DNA from: Syncephalastrum monosporum B8922
Taxonomy: Eukaryota > Mucoromycota > Mucoromycetes > Mucorales > Syncephalastraceae
Assembly: GCA_000697355.1 (NCBI GenBank)
Contig: JNEN01001256.1
Coordinates: 434,001 to 498,000 of the forward strand
DNA length: 64,000 bases
Direction of reading: 5' to 3'
In this document: positions 35,254-45,573 of the stretch, piece after piece
Position numbering within the stretch: position 1 is the stretch's first letter
How the letters are laid out: every line of letters starts with the position of its first letter
Made by a program: the position numbers and the translations under genes
The notes under the pieces: model-generated
What the model was told of the DNA's origin: nothing
Databases searched by the model: none
What the model saw: only the letters and a program-made list of their open reading frames with translations

Positions 35254-36246
35254 AATTGAACATATATCTTGATCCCCCTGATTTTTTCCTTATGCCTTTG
35301 GTCGCCTCGAGGATTGCATGTATGGTGAAAAGAATCATTATTTGGCAAAAAACGTGCCTGCCAAATAGTTACGTACACGCGTACTCCCGAGTAACAGTAA
35401 CTCCATATCCCACGGCCCGGACAGTAACGGCGCCTTCCCTGGCTCCTAACGCAGTAGCACCATTATCAAGTAAGCCTACAAGCTAGTCGACTACAACTGC
35501 TGCGGGAAGTTTGCAAAACGCAAAAGTCGGGAATTACACCCGCCATAAACAACTTCTGTACAGGATAAGAAGTGCCAGCAGGAAATGCTCATGAACATAA
35601 AATTGCACACGTGCACAATATAAGGCGAGTGGAACTGGCAATATATATTGATACCACCATCAGTCGGATTTGCACAGCAGTGCTGAAGTCAACAGCATGC
35701 CGAAGAAAAGCAGTACAATGAGCAACATGTAAACAGGAGAGCCAGCACCACACGCATCGACTTCCAACAACAAGAGTGTTTAAATTAAAATCTTGTCCTC
35801 TTCCTTCAGTCATGAAAATTATACCTCAAGCAAAAAGCTCATGCACAGGAAACCCCGTAAAACATAGGAAATAATCCATGATCTTAAGCAAGGAGACTGA
35901 ACATGTTACTGAACCAGCGTCACACGTTTGTCCATTACTGCCACTGTCAGCTGGAACGGCAAAAATGCAGAAAAAAAGCCGCTCACAAATCGGACGGCTT
36001 GAAGTAGGGCACTGCATAAATGCGTATACATGGATACCGATGCTCGTTTATGTGGAGTACGTGCGTCGTGATTATACTAAGAGAGATGCAGATCCCATTT
36101 TCCTGAATATGTTAAACGGAAAGAATGCGTCGCATTCTTTATCGGTGGATCGTAAAGTGAACTGGGTGTCTATTGCATGTACCCATTTTCAATCCGTAGA
36201 CCGATCACTTTTTACTGTCGTATCTCTCTCACTCTTACCTCCAATA
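35254..36246. other. Intergenic, no firm gene
   Basis: A long in-frame extension upstream of 36247 (from 35878) exists but looks like low-complexity leader rather than protein. AT-rich elsewhere. No RNA gene or repeat is seen. Confidence 0.35.
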
Positions 36247-37434
36247 ATGCACAGGACGAGTCTGCTCTGGTGGAGCATGGCTCTGCTCATCGGCTATTCA
36301 AGGCAACAGGAACAAACAAAAGAGCAAGGCCACCAGAATAAGTGCTTGTCGACGGCCATTAACCACGATTTCCACCCCGACTTTACGTTTGCCGTAGCAG
36401 AAGGGGAGTCTCCTCAAGCCGCGTGTTATGAAGGCTGTGATGGCGCACAAATCCTGACAGCATCCCGAAACAGTGACAGCATGAAATCTTTGACTGCCCT
36501 GGACACCTCGTTTAACTTTCTGAAGAAAGTTGACTTTATCACCGAGGGAGAGACTTACCGAGTGGTACGTGTCATTATTTCTTAATTCCTCATGGCCCCG
36601 TTTGAAGTTGCTTATAAGTTCATGTGTACGTGTGTAGAACCATTTGGGTCTGGATGACAAGCATGGTGGTAAGGTTCGAAGTAGCTTGATCTTCTGTGAT
36701 AATATTTACACCTTTTCTTGCAGGGAATGGCTTAGGCTGCTTTTCTGTGAAAAGGTATACACATAGGATGGTGGATTCAGCAGCTATTTCTTACCTTTTT
36801 CGATGCATAGTGGTGGTGGCATCACACACCATCCGATGTCGGATAACGCGTGTAAACAAACAAAGGTACTGAGAACTATTTAGAAAGTGCATTCTTCTCA
36901 TCAGATGCGTATAATACAGAAATCAGTATGCGGCTTCTGGAGTCAGGTATGCTTGTCACAGCCATTGAGGAAGAAGTTCACAACTGATGGGTGAATGCTA
37001 TGGTTTGGCAGGGTGACGCAGACAAAGACCGGCCTACGAGTTCAGCTGCGTTAGTGCCCGCCACTGCGACCGAGGGACCCGATATCCTGGCCAGTGCAAC
37101 TAGTATCTCCGCAGCACCACCAGAAGCATCGACTTCGGACGGGCGTTTCCGCATAGAAGAAGGAGATGGCGCGTTCACGTCCGCCAAGAACGCTGAGCAG
37201 ACGTGCGGCAGCAAAGGACTCGCGAGCGTCACGCCCGAGAATATGCCGGCAGTGAAACAATTGATAGCGGCGTCGTCTTTGTCGTCGCCGGATACACCGT
37301 CGATAGTGATTGGCAAGTGGAATAACGACGACTATGGCATGGAAGGGACGACATGCCTTTTGATAAGTAGAAACGACGGCACTATCTATTCAGGGCCTTG
37401 CTCCAGTGCAAACCAGGCGCTGTGCCAATCATGA
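36247..37434 (+). CDS. Putative secreted protein with C-type-lectin-like C-terminal domain (middle uncertain)
   Basis: Supported exons are 36247-36564, 36638-36668 and 36724-36754, in phase, and a last exon 37012-37434. The N terminus (MHRTSLLWWSMALLIGYSRQ) looks like a signal peptide. The next part is Cys-containing (NKCLSTAINHDFHPDFTFAV, ACYEGCDGAQILTAS). The last exon has TSAKNAEQTCGSKGLASVTP, VIGKWNNDDYGMEGTTCLL and CSSANQALCQS. The Cys-Gly-Leu-Ala, Trp-Asn-x-Asp-x-Tyr-Gly and terminal Leu-Cys-Gln pattern resembles small lectin-like domains found in fungal secreted proteins. The stretch 36755-37011 cannot be joined cleanly: 36884-36946 fits the last exon but would need an 18-nt intron or reading through a stop before it. 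So this is either a broken gene, two genes, or a model I cannot resolve. Confidence 0.45.
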
Positions 37435-37519
37435 TATAAAATATAGTGCAGTAAGAGACGAGAACGTACAAAAATGGAAACACGGGTTTTACCCGGCGCA
37501 CAAACTTGAGTCAGTCTCT

Positions 37520-37541
37520 GGGGGGGGGGGCGGGGGGGGGG
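37520..37541. repeat. Interrupted poly-G run (G11-C-G10)
   Basis: Eleven G, one C and ten G on the plus strand, between the lectin-like gene and the universal stress protein gene, about 400 bp upstream of the latter's start. It could fold as a G-quadruplex. Confidence 0.9.
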
Positions 37542-37945
37542 ACCGGGTATGAGCGATCATGTGGGAGCGGGCTCGACCGCCAGAAAAAAAGAGATGCTTG
37601 CTTTTCCTTGAATCATTCAAATATGAAGGTGTCTTTCCAAGAGCCAGAAAAAGTCCAACGTGTAAGCTGGAACAAAGAGACAATAGAAAGCGCGGCAGCT
37701 TGGATCGAAACTTACCTAAATTGACCCACCCACCCCTAATAACCCTTCTCTCCCTCTTTGCACACACATAACCTTTTTTTCCATTTTCTCTTTCTCACCT
37801 TTCCTCTTGCTGTCGCTCTGTCCTTCACTTTTCACTCTTCACTTTTCACTTTTCTCTTTCTTTCCAATATCTTCTTGTCTGCCCCTCTGTTCTTTTTCTT
37901 CTCCTTCCTCTTCTCTTCGCTTCGCCTCTCTTCATTCTGTAGACA

Positions 37946-39129
37946 ATGTCCCATTCACGGCACTCGTCGTCTGCTTTTGACCTGGATGCCATGCTTGCCC
38001 AGGAGATCGAGGACCTGAACAGAGACACCGAAGAAGACCGACGTGTGAAAGAGGCCGTCATTGTAGCCAAGCGAGATCCTAACAAAATTGTCGGCCCTGA
38101 TGACGAAGATGACTCGTCCGATGAAGTGGATTCCGAAGGCGATTATGACGAGGACGACTACTTTGACGAAATGAGACGACGCGATCCAGAGCTGTATCAG
38201 ACGACCCAAAACAACCGCCAAATCGCCTGGACCGACACTGACACGAATGACACGTCCGTTAAGAAGAAGACCGCCCTCGAGCGCCCACCTGAGCTCGTGT
38301 TTTCCGACCCGCCTACGACTCTGACAACCATCGATCGCATTGTCGTCACCTTCCACTACGGCGTATCCGAAGAACGCACCCATCCCAAGTCGAGAAAATA
38401 CATGATGACATGCGACTTTGGTGAGGAGAGCATGTACGCGATGAACTGGGCGATGGGTACCATGCTGCGCGACGGCGATCAAGTCCATCTCGTCAGTATC
38501 GTCAGCCCCGAGGATGATCTGGAGAACCTCGATGATAATGAAAAATATCGACTGTGGCAAGAGGTAAGCAGTCAACGCGGTAGTACTGGACAGTGAGATG
38601 GGTGTTGACTGTTTTGCTCTTCCAGATGGACCGCAAATCAAAGACCCTGATCTCGAACGTACGATCTGTACTGGGTGATATGTTACTCTTCAACATCAAA
38701 ATCTGCATCTACGTCATTGCTGGTCCTACGAAAGAATCACTGCTTGATCTGGTAAGTCGACGGGATATGATAAAAAGTAAAATACAGGTGTCTTATTTGA
38801 CTCTAGATATACGAGACCCCGCTCACTATGGTTGTGTGTGGTTCACGCGAAAAAGGCGCATTGAAAGGGTACGTGAAGAAGATTGAATAATTGACACCTA
38901 CTCATCTCTGTCTTTTCTCCTTATTAGCTTGCTGATGGGTAGTGTATCGACTTTCCTAGTACACAATTCACCTGTACCCGTATCGGTGGTGCGGCCCCAG
39001 AAGAAGGCGAAAAAGAGCAAGAAGAAGCTGACAGCTGCACAAAAATTAAGTCAGAGCGTCCGTAATGGCCAACTGAAGGTGGACGAGGCTGCCGGCGCGT
39101 CTTCTGCTCCTAATGTCCATATGTTGTAA
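37946..39129 (+). CDS. Universal stress protein (UspA fold) with acidic N terminus
   Basis: Four exons: 37946-38563, 38626-38751, 38807-38868 and 38928-39129; 335 residues. About 125 N-terminal residues are unstructured and strongly acidic (DDEDDSSDEVDSEGDYDEDD). The Usp domain then runs from SRKYMMTCDFGEESMYAMNW through DGDQVHLVSIVSPEDDLENL and NIKICIYVIAGPTKESLLDL to MVVCGSREKGALKGLLMGSV, STFLVHNSPVPVSVVRP. The G-S-R-x-K-G-A-L-K-G-L-x-x-G-S-V-S box corresponds to the nucleotide-binding G-2x-G-9x-G(S/T) site of ATP-binding Usp proteins. The Lys-rich tail KKAKKSKKKLTAAQKL may act as a nuclear or nucleic-acid-binding signal. Function in fungi is poorly defined; a role in stress signalling is inferred from the family. 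A pyrimidine-rich leader (37770-37940) precedes the start. Confidence 0.88.
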
Positions 39130-39547
39130 TTCAACTCTTTTTAATTCGTTTTAATTCTTTTTGAAATACCCCCCCTCTTTCACCTCTCTCCCTCACCCTG
39201 TCTTTGTCTTCTCTGTCGCCCAACTATTTCCTGTCACTTACCCTCTCTCATTCTCTACCCATCTCTATTCTGACCATTTAGTGCGCTGTCTTACTGCGAC
39301 CGTCCATTTCCCGTTTTAAAGGTCAATTTAACAGGATTTTGGAGAATAACGCGTGTATATCCTTTTCATGGTTCCGATTATTTGTTCTGAATCGGTATCT
39401 GCTGCTGTAATGGAACGTTACATCTTTTTAGGTCACGTGGACATCTGACTTGGAATTGGGCACAGCGTCAAGGACCGTGCAGGACACGTCCATCACGCGT
39501 TTTCCTCTTACAGTTAATTTTCTTTTTTCTTCGCCTTCCCTACAATC

Positions 39548-40549
39548 ATGTTGGTGGATCCTAATGACACAGACGTACTAAGCGAATACTCGATAAGCGA
39601 CGATTATCCGACGTCGTCTGATGAGGATGCAGACGCGTTCCAGCACGGCGTCAGGGAAAACTCGGACGACGAAGTGGAAGACGACGAAGACGATGGGCAG
39701 GAACCAGATGAGGACGTGCGCAGATTGTTTGAGAATTTAGAGGACAAGGGGAAATACACGCGCGAGGGCGTCCACCGGTTCCAGCGCCTGAAGGGCCCGA
39801 CAACGATGCCCGAGTACAACGAAGAAGACGTCCAGGACTACTTGAACCCAAAATGGAAAGAGGAGGTGGAGCGTATCCTCGCCATGAAGTCCTTTGACGA
39901 TCTCTCCGACGACGATTGGAATGTCAACACGGGCACGGAGGAGGAAAGAAACGATCCAGACTGGCAGCTCATGACGATTGACCAGCATATGGCGAACCTC
40001 GTTCTGTCTGGGCAAATGGACGATGCCTGGGAAGCGGCGAACGAGCTGGTGGAGAACTACCCGCTCAATGCGATTGGCTATCGATGGCAAGGAGACCTGT
40101 GGAAGGAGTCATGCGAGTACAAGAAGGCCTTGGAGTGCTATGAACGTGGTCGAAGGACAATTGTGGGCGTTAACCAGCAGCTGGAAGAGCTCTACGAGGA
40201 CTGCAAGTGGCGTGCCAATCGATCCATCACACCCGCCGAGTTACGGGCCCTGCGAGAACCTCCCAAGCCCACGCCCTGTCTGGCCCACGCCACGTTTCTG
40301 ATGACGGGCGATGAGAATGACAAGTGCCAGTTTGAAGATACCTGCTTGTATGATCATAATATCAATAATCTCGATGTGCTCGAGCAGCTGGAGCAACAGG
40401 CAACACGAGAAGCAGAAGAAAAAGCAAAAGAGAAAGCGAAAGAGAAAGGAAAAGAGAAAGGAAAAGAGAAAGCAAAAGAGAAAGCAAAAGAAAAAGAAAA
40501 AGGAAAAACAAAAGAAAAAGGAAAGGCAAAGGCAAAGGCAAAAGCATGA
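39548..40549 (+). CDS. Acidic TPR protein with CCCH-like finger and Lys/Glu repeat tail
   Basis: A single exon of 333 residues. Residues 1-60 are acidic (DDEVEDDEDDGQEPDEDVRR). Residues 143-205 form TPR-like helices (HMANLVLSGQMDDAWEAANE, GYRWQGDLWKESCEYKKALE) similar in style to the N-terminal repeats of the F-box pair at 17-21 kb. A possible CCCH zinc finger lies at 244-270: Cys244, then KCQFEDTCLYDH with Cys260, Cys266 and His270, although the first spacing is long. Residues 289-333 are a repeat of Lys-Glu-Lys-(Ala/Gly) units made from AAAGAGAAAG-type DNA, expected to form a highly charged single helix. RNA binding is plausible from the finger and the basic tail. I do not recognise an orthologue. 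Convergent with the amidohydrolase gene. Confidence 0.75.
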   Translation: MLVDPNDTDVLSEYSISDDYPTSSDEDADAFQHGVRENSDDEVEDDEDDGQEPDEDVRRLFENLEDKGKYTREGVHRFQRLKGPTTMPEYNEEDVQDYLNPKWKEEVERILAMKSFDDLSDDDWNVNTGTEEERNDPDWQLMTIDQHMANLVLSGQMDDAWEAANELVENYPLNAIGYRWQGDLWKESCEYKKALECYERGRRTIVGVNQQLEELYEDCKWRANRSITPAELRALREPPKPTPCLAHATFLMTGDENDKCQFEDTCLYDHNINNLDVLEQLEQQATREAEEKAKEKAKEKGKEKGKEKAKEKAKEKEKGKTKEKGKAKAKAKA

Positions 40550-40744
40550 TAACATATTTCTCTTTCCCCCCAACCCCACCCCACCTCCCATCCCACAAGG
40601 CTTCCTTGTAGTTGCACATAGCTCTTCACCACCCCGCATGTCGATCATCCATTCGTAAATATCCAAATGCAAAAAAGCAGCAAATACACAAAATTAGGTG
40701 ATACCACGCTTCTCACAGAAATAACACCTATCGATGTCATCCGT

Positions 40745-42700
40745 TCATTTCTTGGTCATATCAGTGGTAACTCTCTCGACCCTGCGTCGTCGACCGCGTT
40801 TCGCGGGTTCACTTTCTGCAGCCGGTCTGTCTTCCTTTTGAACCGTAAGTCTGCTCAGATCAAAATGGCTGCGCACCCCGGTGCCTTGCCCGGTGCCTTG
40901 CCCGTTGCCTCGCCCGGTGCCTCGCGGTCTGCCCCGTCCACGCCCGCGCCCACGCGCGGCTTCACGCGTTTTGCCGCTACCACGAGGACGACCGCGACCG
41001 CGGCCACGGCCCGCTGTAGCCGAAGGCTTGCGTCTGCCCCTGTCGTCTTCGCTTCCGCTCCCCTCGTCGTGGTCTTCTTCCTCTGATTCCTCTTCTTCAT
41101 CAGAGAACTCGATGGGAACATCGGAGCGGATATCATCCTCGTCATAGCCTTCCTGCGCGAGGAGATCTTCGAGATACTCTTCCGAGACTTGTTTGGGTGC
41201 ATTGGGCTCTTCCTCCTCGGATGATTCTTCCCCGCGACCATAGGGCCCCGAAGACTCGCTTTCGTATTCAAGGTCGGTGCTCTCTTCTTCTGAGGTCGTC
41301 TCCACCAGACGATCCATAGCGGCCCTGTCGTCCTCGTCTTCTTCCGGTGGCTCCGCGGCCATTTCGGCGAAGTTGCGCGCCGGCTGGCGGTAGCTATCTT
41401 GTTTGGGCCGGCCCCGTTGCGGCTCGAAAATGGGCATAGACGTGATGGGTTCTGCCTTCCCTTTGCCCTTAATATCGGGTTTGGACGGTGGTGGCGCGTC
41501 GTCAACGCGGAACGGTTTCGGGAGTTCTTTTCCGACGTCGGGCTGTGGCGGGCGCGGTCGTGCATACTGGGGCGGGGGCGGCGGGGTGGCTACGCGTGGT
41601 ATAGGAAGCACGGGTCGCGCCTCAGGCATGCGGAGATCGAGCCAGCGCAAGGCGTTGAGGCCCAGTATGCTGATGCGCGCGCCTTCCTCGATATCCGCGT
41701 CGTGGATGGCAGAGAGGTTGCGCGTGACCGTTATCCAGCGGCCTGCGTTCTCCTCCAGGGGCGGATAGGTTGGATGGTCGGTACCGAAGAGGATGTTTTG
41801 GGGGCCCGCAAACTTGGCGGTGGCCATGATGCCGACTTGGTCGTACGCCACCGCGTCATAGTAAAAGTGCTTTAGGTAGTGTGAGGGTGGGTAAAAGAGC
41901 ATGGAGGCTGTTTCTGGGTCGTGCGAGACGACAAAGTCCAGTCGGCTGGCCAAGAAGGGAATCGTGCCGCCTGCGTTGGCGAGGAGGATCTTCAGGTCTG
42001 GGATGTTATCGAAGATACCACACATGACCATGCGGGCGATAGCTGTGGTGGTCTCGAAAGGCAAGCTGAGGGCGTGCTCGATGCAGTGACCGAGTTCCTG
42101 GAACTGGGAGTGGGGCACGTCGATGCCGTAATGCGGGTGCAAAAACACGACGAGGTTATGCTCAGCGATGGCCCACCACAGCGGCTCCAGGTTGGGATCA
42201 TCCAGACCTTTGCCCAATCCGTTCGTACCCAGAATCACGCCCCGCAGGCGGTTCAGTTTAGCGATACGCTTGACCTCCTGGACGCTGGCCTTCACGGAGC
42301 AGATCGGGAGCACGCCGAAGCCGTAGAGGCGGCCCTGTGTCTTTGGGTCCTCGCACAGTGTCTGCATCGCGCGGTTCAGCGTCAACGCGAGCTCGGCCGT
42401 GTGTTTCTCCTTGGGCAGAAAGTCGAGCCAAGGGCTGGGCAAACTTAGTACGGATATGTCGATGCCGTGGTCGTCCATGAATTGAAGCTTTTCATCGACG
42501 TCAAAAAAATCAGGGTTCAAAGGCCGTCCATGACTGCTGCCCTTGTCTTCCTTGCCATCGAGCACCAAGCGCTCATCGAGTTCAGGTCTCTCCGGCGGCA
42601 CAATGCACGGCGGTTCTGTTCGTTGCCGGAGCAGGTCCACGTATTCTGGGAGATACACGTGCGAGTGCACGTCCACGACCACACTAACAGTCATAACCAT
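40745..42700 (-). CDS. ACMSD-like amidohydrolase fused to acidic, AT-hook tail
   Basis: A single exon of 651 residues. Residues 1-370 are an amidohydrolase-2 TIM barrel of the ACMSD/decarboxylase type. VVVDVHSHVYLPEY has the first metal His-x-His; DKLQF-like (KLQFMDDHGIDISVLSLPSP) and RLRGVILGTNGLGKGLDDP follow. HPHYGIDVPHSQF and NILFGTDHPTYPPLEEN carry the later His and Asp ligands, so the metal site looks complete. Residues 375-650 are unlike any enzyme: a Pro-rich link, long Glu/Asp-Ser tracts (STDLEYESESSGPYGRGEES), then two AT-hook-like cores (RGRGRGRPRGSG near 570 and RGRGRGRPRGTG near 590) and a basic end (KRGRRRRVERVTT). There is one uninterrupted frame with no splice site at the junction. 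A chromatin-associated decarboxylase or hydrolase is a hypothesis only. Confidence 0.85.
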   Translation of the reverse strand: MVMTVSVVVDVHSHVYLPEYVDLLRQRTEPPCIVPPERPELDERLVLDGKEDKGSSHGRPLNPDFFDVDEKLQFMDDHGIDISVLSLPSPWLDFLPKEKHTAELALTLNRAMQTLCEDPKTQGRLYGFGVLPICSVKASVQEVKRIAKLNRLRGVILGTNGLGKGLDDPNLEPLWWAIAEHNLVVFLHPHYGIDVPHSQFQELGHCIEHALSLPFETTTAIARMVMCGIFDNIPDLKILLANAGGTIPFLASRLDFVVSHDPETASMLFYPPSHYLKHFYYDAVAYDQVGIMATAKFAGPQNILFGTDHPTYPPLEENAGRWITVTRNLSAIHDADIEEGARISILGLNALRWLDLRMPEARPVLPIPRVATPPPPPQYARPRPPQPDVGKELPKPFRVDDAPPPSKPDIKGKGKAEPITSMPIFEPQRGRPKQDSYRQPARNFAEMAAEPPEEDEDDRAAMDRLVETTSEEESTDLEYESESSGPYGRGEESSEEEEPNAPKQVSEEYLEDLLAQEGYDEDDIRSDVPIEFSDEEEESEEEDHDEGSGSEDDRGRRKPSATAGRGRGRGRPRGSGKTREAARGRGRGRGRPRGTGRGNGQGTGQGTGVRSHFDLSRLTVQKEDRPAAESEPAKRGRRRRVERVTTDMTKK

Positions 42701-43572
42701 TCACTTCTTCAGATCACCTTTCTTCAGGAGAGTTCATATCCTTACACTGCGTCTTCTCTGTTGTCAATCGATGGATCCATGTCCATAATGAGTGATGCTT
42801 AGATCAGCAGATCTTTTTCTTGTCTGGATGAAAAAAACGCGTCCACGGAGTTAAAAATAAACAGAGCTTTGGAGGACGCAGCGCAATGCATCGAGATTCC
42901 GCATGAATGTTTACACATAGACGACAGAGACTCAAGAAACGACAAACTCGTCTCTGGCTGAGACATCCATAATCATCACCGGGCAGGATGTGTCACTGTA
43001 CATATATCGGCAATATCGTCCACATGTGCATCATCGGATGTACGCGTGCCGCTCAGAAACAGAGTGAATTAGCAGAACAAGTGTACGCGGCCTCCATCTT
43101 ACGGAAGAAAGCATTACACGCAGAGGTAAACGCGACATGGGGAAGTGTTCGCCCTTTGGCTTAGTCAAATTGGACTAGACATGAAGCCAATGCAGCGAGA
43201 TACAATTAAGTATACTAAGTACTGCGATAAAAAAGGTAAGATAAGATATAACATACACACATGGGATTTTCAATGTTGGAGATTGTATTTCATGAATGAT
43301 GGTTGCTTTGAAGGGTAACAAGACAGACAGACAGACAGAGAGAGAGAGAGAGAGAGAGAGCGAAAGAGAAACAGGAGGAGAAAAGAGGAGACGAGAAAGA
43401 GAGCGAAAGGGTAACTATGAACGCAGATGGCTTCATCATCTGCCATGTGAGTAAGCGAAATGAAATTGAACTGATAAGAGTTAGAGGTGCTTTGATAATG
43501 AGAGAGAGAGACAGGAAGACAGGGATAGAGACAGAGGGCGCGAAAGAGCGAGAATGCATGGCTGTCATGCGT
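42701..43572. other. Intergenic with GA/GACA microsatellites
   Basis: Holds the upstream side of the amidohydrolase gene and the 3' side of STS1. An ACAG run then (GA)n covers 43322-43362. The transcript complement would be CT-rich. No gene is seen. Confidence 0.4.
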
Positions 43573-44905
43573 TTATCTGCGTAGATCGGCGTGAGCCACC
43601 ATGCGAGGTGGCGGGGACGAGAAACGAGCCATGGCGTCTTCCACAGAGTGATGAGGAGGAGTCGAGGTGAGGAAGTGGCCAAGACGTTGGTAGAATTGGT
43701 GGACGGCATCGTGGAATTCGTTACGAGTAACCATGGTGCTGTGTTGGATGAGCTGTCGAGACCAGACGCTGACCGTGTCATGGCTGAAGTTCTGGCCTCC
43801 CTCCAGGCTAGATGCGGCATTGTCAATGGCACGCTTCCAGTAATCGTTCAGTTGACGATAGAGTTCATGTTTCGGTTCATTGTTTTCTGTAGGTCAGGTC
43901 AAAAAAGGAGTGAGCAAAGTGAGTGAGACCCACTACAAAAAGTCAAACGCTTACCTTCGTCATCCCAGTCAGGCAGACTATGTGTTACTTGGGCGGCGAT
44001 ATCGAGGAATTCAAAAGAGGTTGTGGGGAAAACGAGTGAAGAGGGAGAAGTGAAATGATCAGCGAACCTGGCAACCGAATCCTAAGGAGATAAAAGACGG
44101 TATAAGCGACCTGACAAGAAAATAAGAAAAAAACTCGCTGTACGTACGGTAAGGGCGATCAACGGGCCACGCACGCGCGAGAAGGTGTAGTTATTTCGGG
44201 AGGGGCCGTTGCGGTTGTATGGGAAACTCTGGTCGAGTTTCCTCCTCAGATCACGCAGCACTTCGGTAGCGGACTGCACGGTAGGCGGGGGTATATGAGC
44301 AATGATGTTCTGTCGGATGTCAGGGTATCGTTCGATAAGCGAGGAGACGAGGTTAATGAGGTTTTCCTTCGTTAAAGTGGCTGATGGTCATGTATAATGA
44401 AAAAAGAAAAGAAAAAAAAAGGAAAGTTAGAAACATAAGAAGTGTGGGAGGGGAGAGAAGGAGAGAAGCGGCATGTGGGTTAAGTCAATTTGAGCGTATG
44501 ACGTACAACCCGACACAAGGCAAGACGACAAAAAGACAAAAAGACAGCAAAAAGACACCTACCCAGCATATGTGTTGTGGTCGATCGTTTCCGAGTGTCC
44601 GCTTTAAACCGCTTGATTTCTTCTGGCTTCCCTTGCTGCCGCTGGGTACGTGCAATCAGCAGCCGGTCAGTCATGCGTGGCATTGCTGCGGCAGGAGCCG
44701 GGGTGGGCGAGGTGGGCTGCGGTGCATCGCTCATGTCCTCATCCTCGGACAATCTGCGTTTGCGTCCTAAGTCAAAGCCAGGTTAAGATAATGTTAATAA
44801 GAATATGAACAATAGAATGAGAGAGAGAATAAGAAAAAGAAAGTATAGAGATCGAGTTCTACCTTTGACAAGGTCCGAATGGGTTGTGTAATGCAAAGCA
44901 GCCAT
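43573..44905 (-). CDS. STS1: Sts1/Cut8, nuclear proteasome tethering factor
   Basis: Five exons: 44905-44863, 44766-44563, 44380-44148, 44081-43955 and 43886-43573; 306 residues. Cut8/Sts1 tethers the 26S proteasome at the nuclear envelope and is itself short-lived. The N terminus carries a basic signal (VKGRKRRLSEDEDMSDAP) and a Lys/Arg-rich stretch (KRFKADTRKRS) like the Lys-rich proteasome-binding region of Cut8. The core then matches the family in order: LTKENLINLVSSLIERYPDI, AHIPPPTVQSATEVLRDLRR, FPYNRNGPSRNNYTFSRVR, FLDIAAQVTHSLPDWDDE and a helical C-terminal bundle (DTVSVWSRQLIQHSTMVTRN, FYQRLGHFL). The Met of MAALHYTTHSDLV is chosen because the next exon has no Met before the basic signal. 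The leader contains (GA)n at 45016-45048. Confidence 0.9.
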
Positions 44906-45009
44906 CCGATCGGGTTGAGAGAAAGAGAAAATAAGAGGAAAAGAGAAAAGACGAAAGAGAGCGAGCGGATGGAAAGAAAGGAGAGAGTTTTGAGAGTGAT
45001 TTTTGGGTT

Positions 45010-45016
45010 GATTGAA

Positions 45017-45050
<34 letters not shown>

Positions 45051-45345
45051 CCCAGACAGACCCGGATAAAAAAGAGAGATGCGTAAAAGGCACCAAGTGC
45101 AAAAGGGAAAAAAGTGCCGCTTTCCAGTCGGTCGTTGAGTGTGACGCCGTCTTGCGTTCGAATCAAATCCCACCTGCAGCCAGCCGATTGTGCTTGAACC
45201 AACCAAATTCGAAAGGCTCACTTTTCTAAACACATAATACTGTACACAGACGCATATACATACACCGACACCGACGCAGACACCGACGCAGACACAGACA
45301 CAGACACAGACAGAGAGACAGACATAGAGACAGACATAGAGACAG
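45010..45345. repeat. GA and GACACA/GACGCA simple repeats upstream of STS1
   Basis: (GA)n at about 45016-45048, then a run of CAGACAC- and CCGACGCAGACA-type units at 45248-45345. It is noncoding, lies in the presumed STS1 leader/promoter, and is mirrored by the GACA tract beyond the gene's 3' end. Confidence 0.85.
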
Positions 45346-45573
45346 GACACACAGGACACAGCCAAAGTCAGAGTCAGAGTCATTTCACTCGCGTTCTTGT
45401 TTCGTAAGGAAAAAAAAAAAAAAAAGAGATAAATAATATCAAAGTAAAGCTCATTGTTCCCCTGTTTCAATGGACATGGCCATAAAACCCGATCCTCTTC
45501 ACTACTTCATTAGAATACATTAGATTATCATAAGTGAGCATACTTCTCTCACATATATACATATATATATTTT

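Noticed and set aside
35878..36246. In-frame N-terminal extension of the lectin-like gene
   Set aside because: It would bury the signal peptide at 36247 inside the protein and has no domain-like sequence.
37955..38641. 228-codon minus-strand ORF over the universal stress protein
   Set aside because: Antisense to a sound spliced gene; no family resemblance.
41399..42448. Plus-strand ORFs over the amidohydrolase
   Set aside because: Antisense shadows of a GC-rich coding exon.
43322..45345. Regularly spaced GACA/GACGCA repeats, considered as an array
   Set aside because: Units are 2-12 bp and contiguous, without spacers; these are simple repeats, not CRISPR, and the host is a eukaryote.
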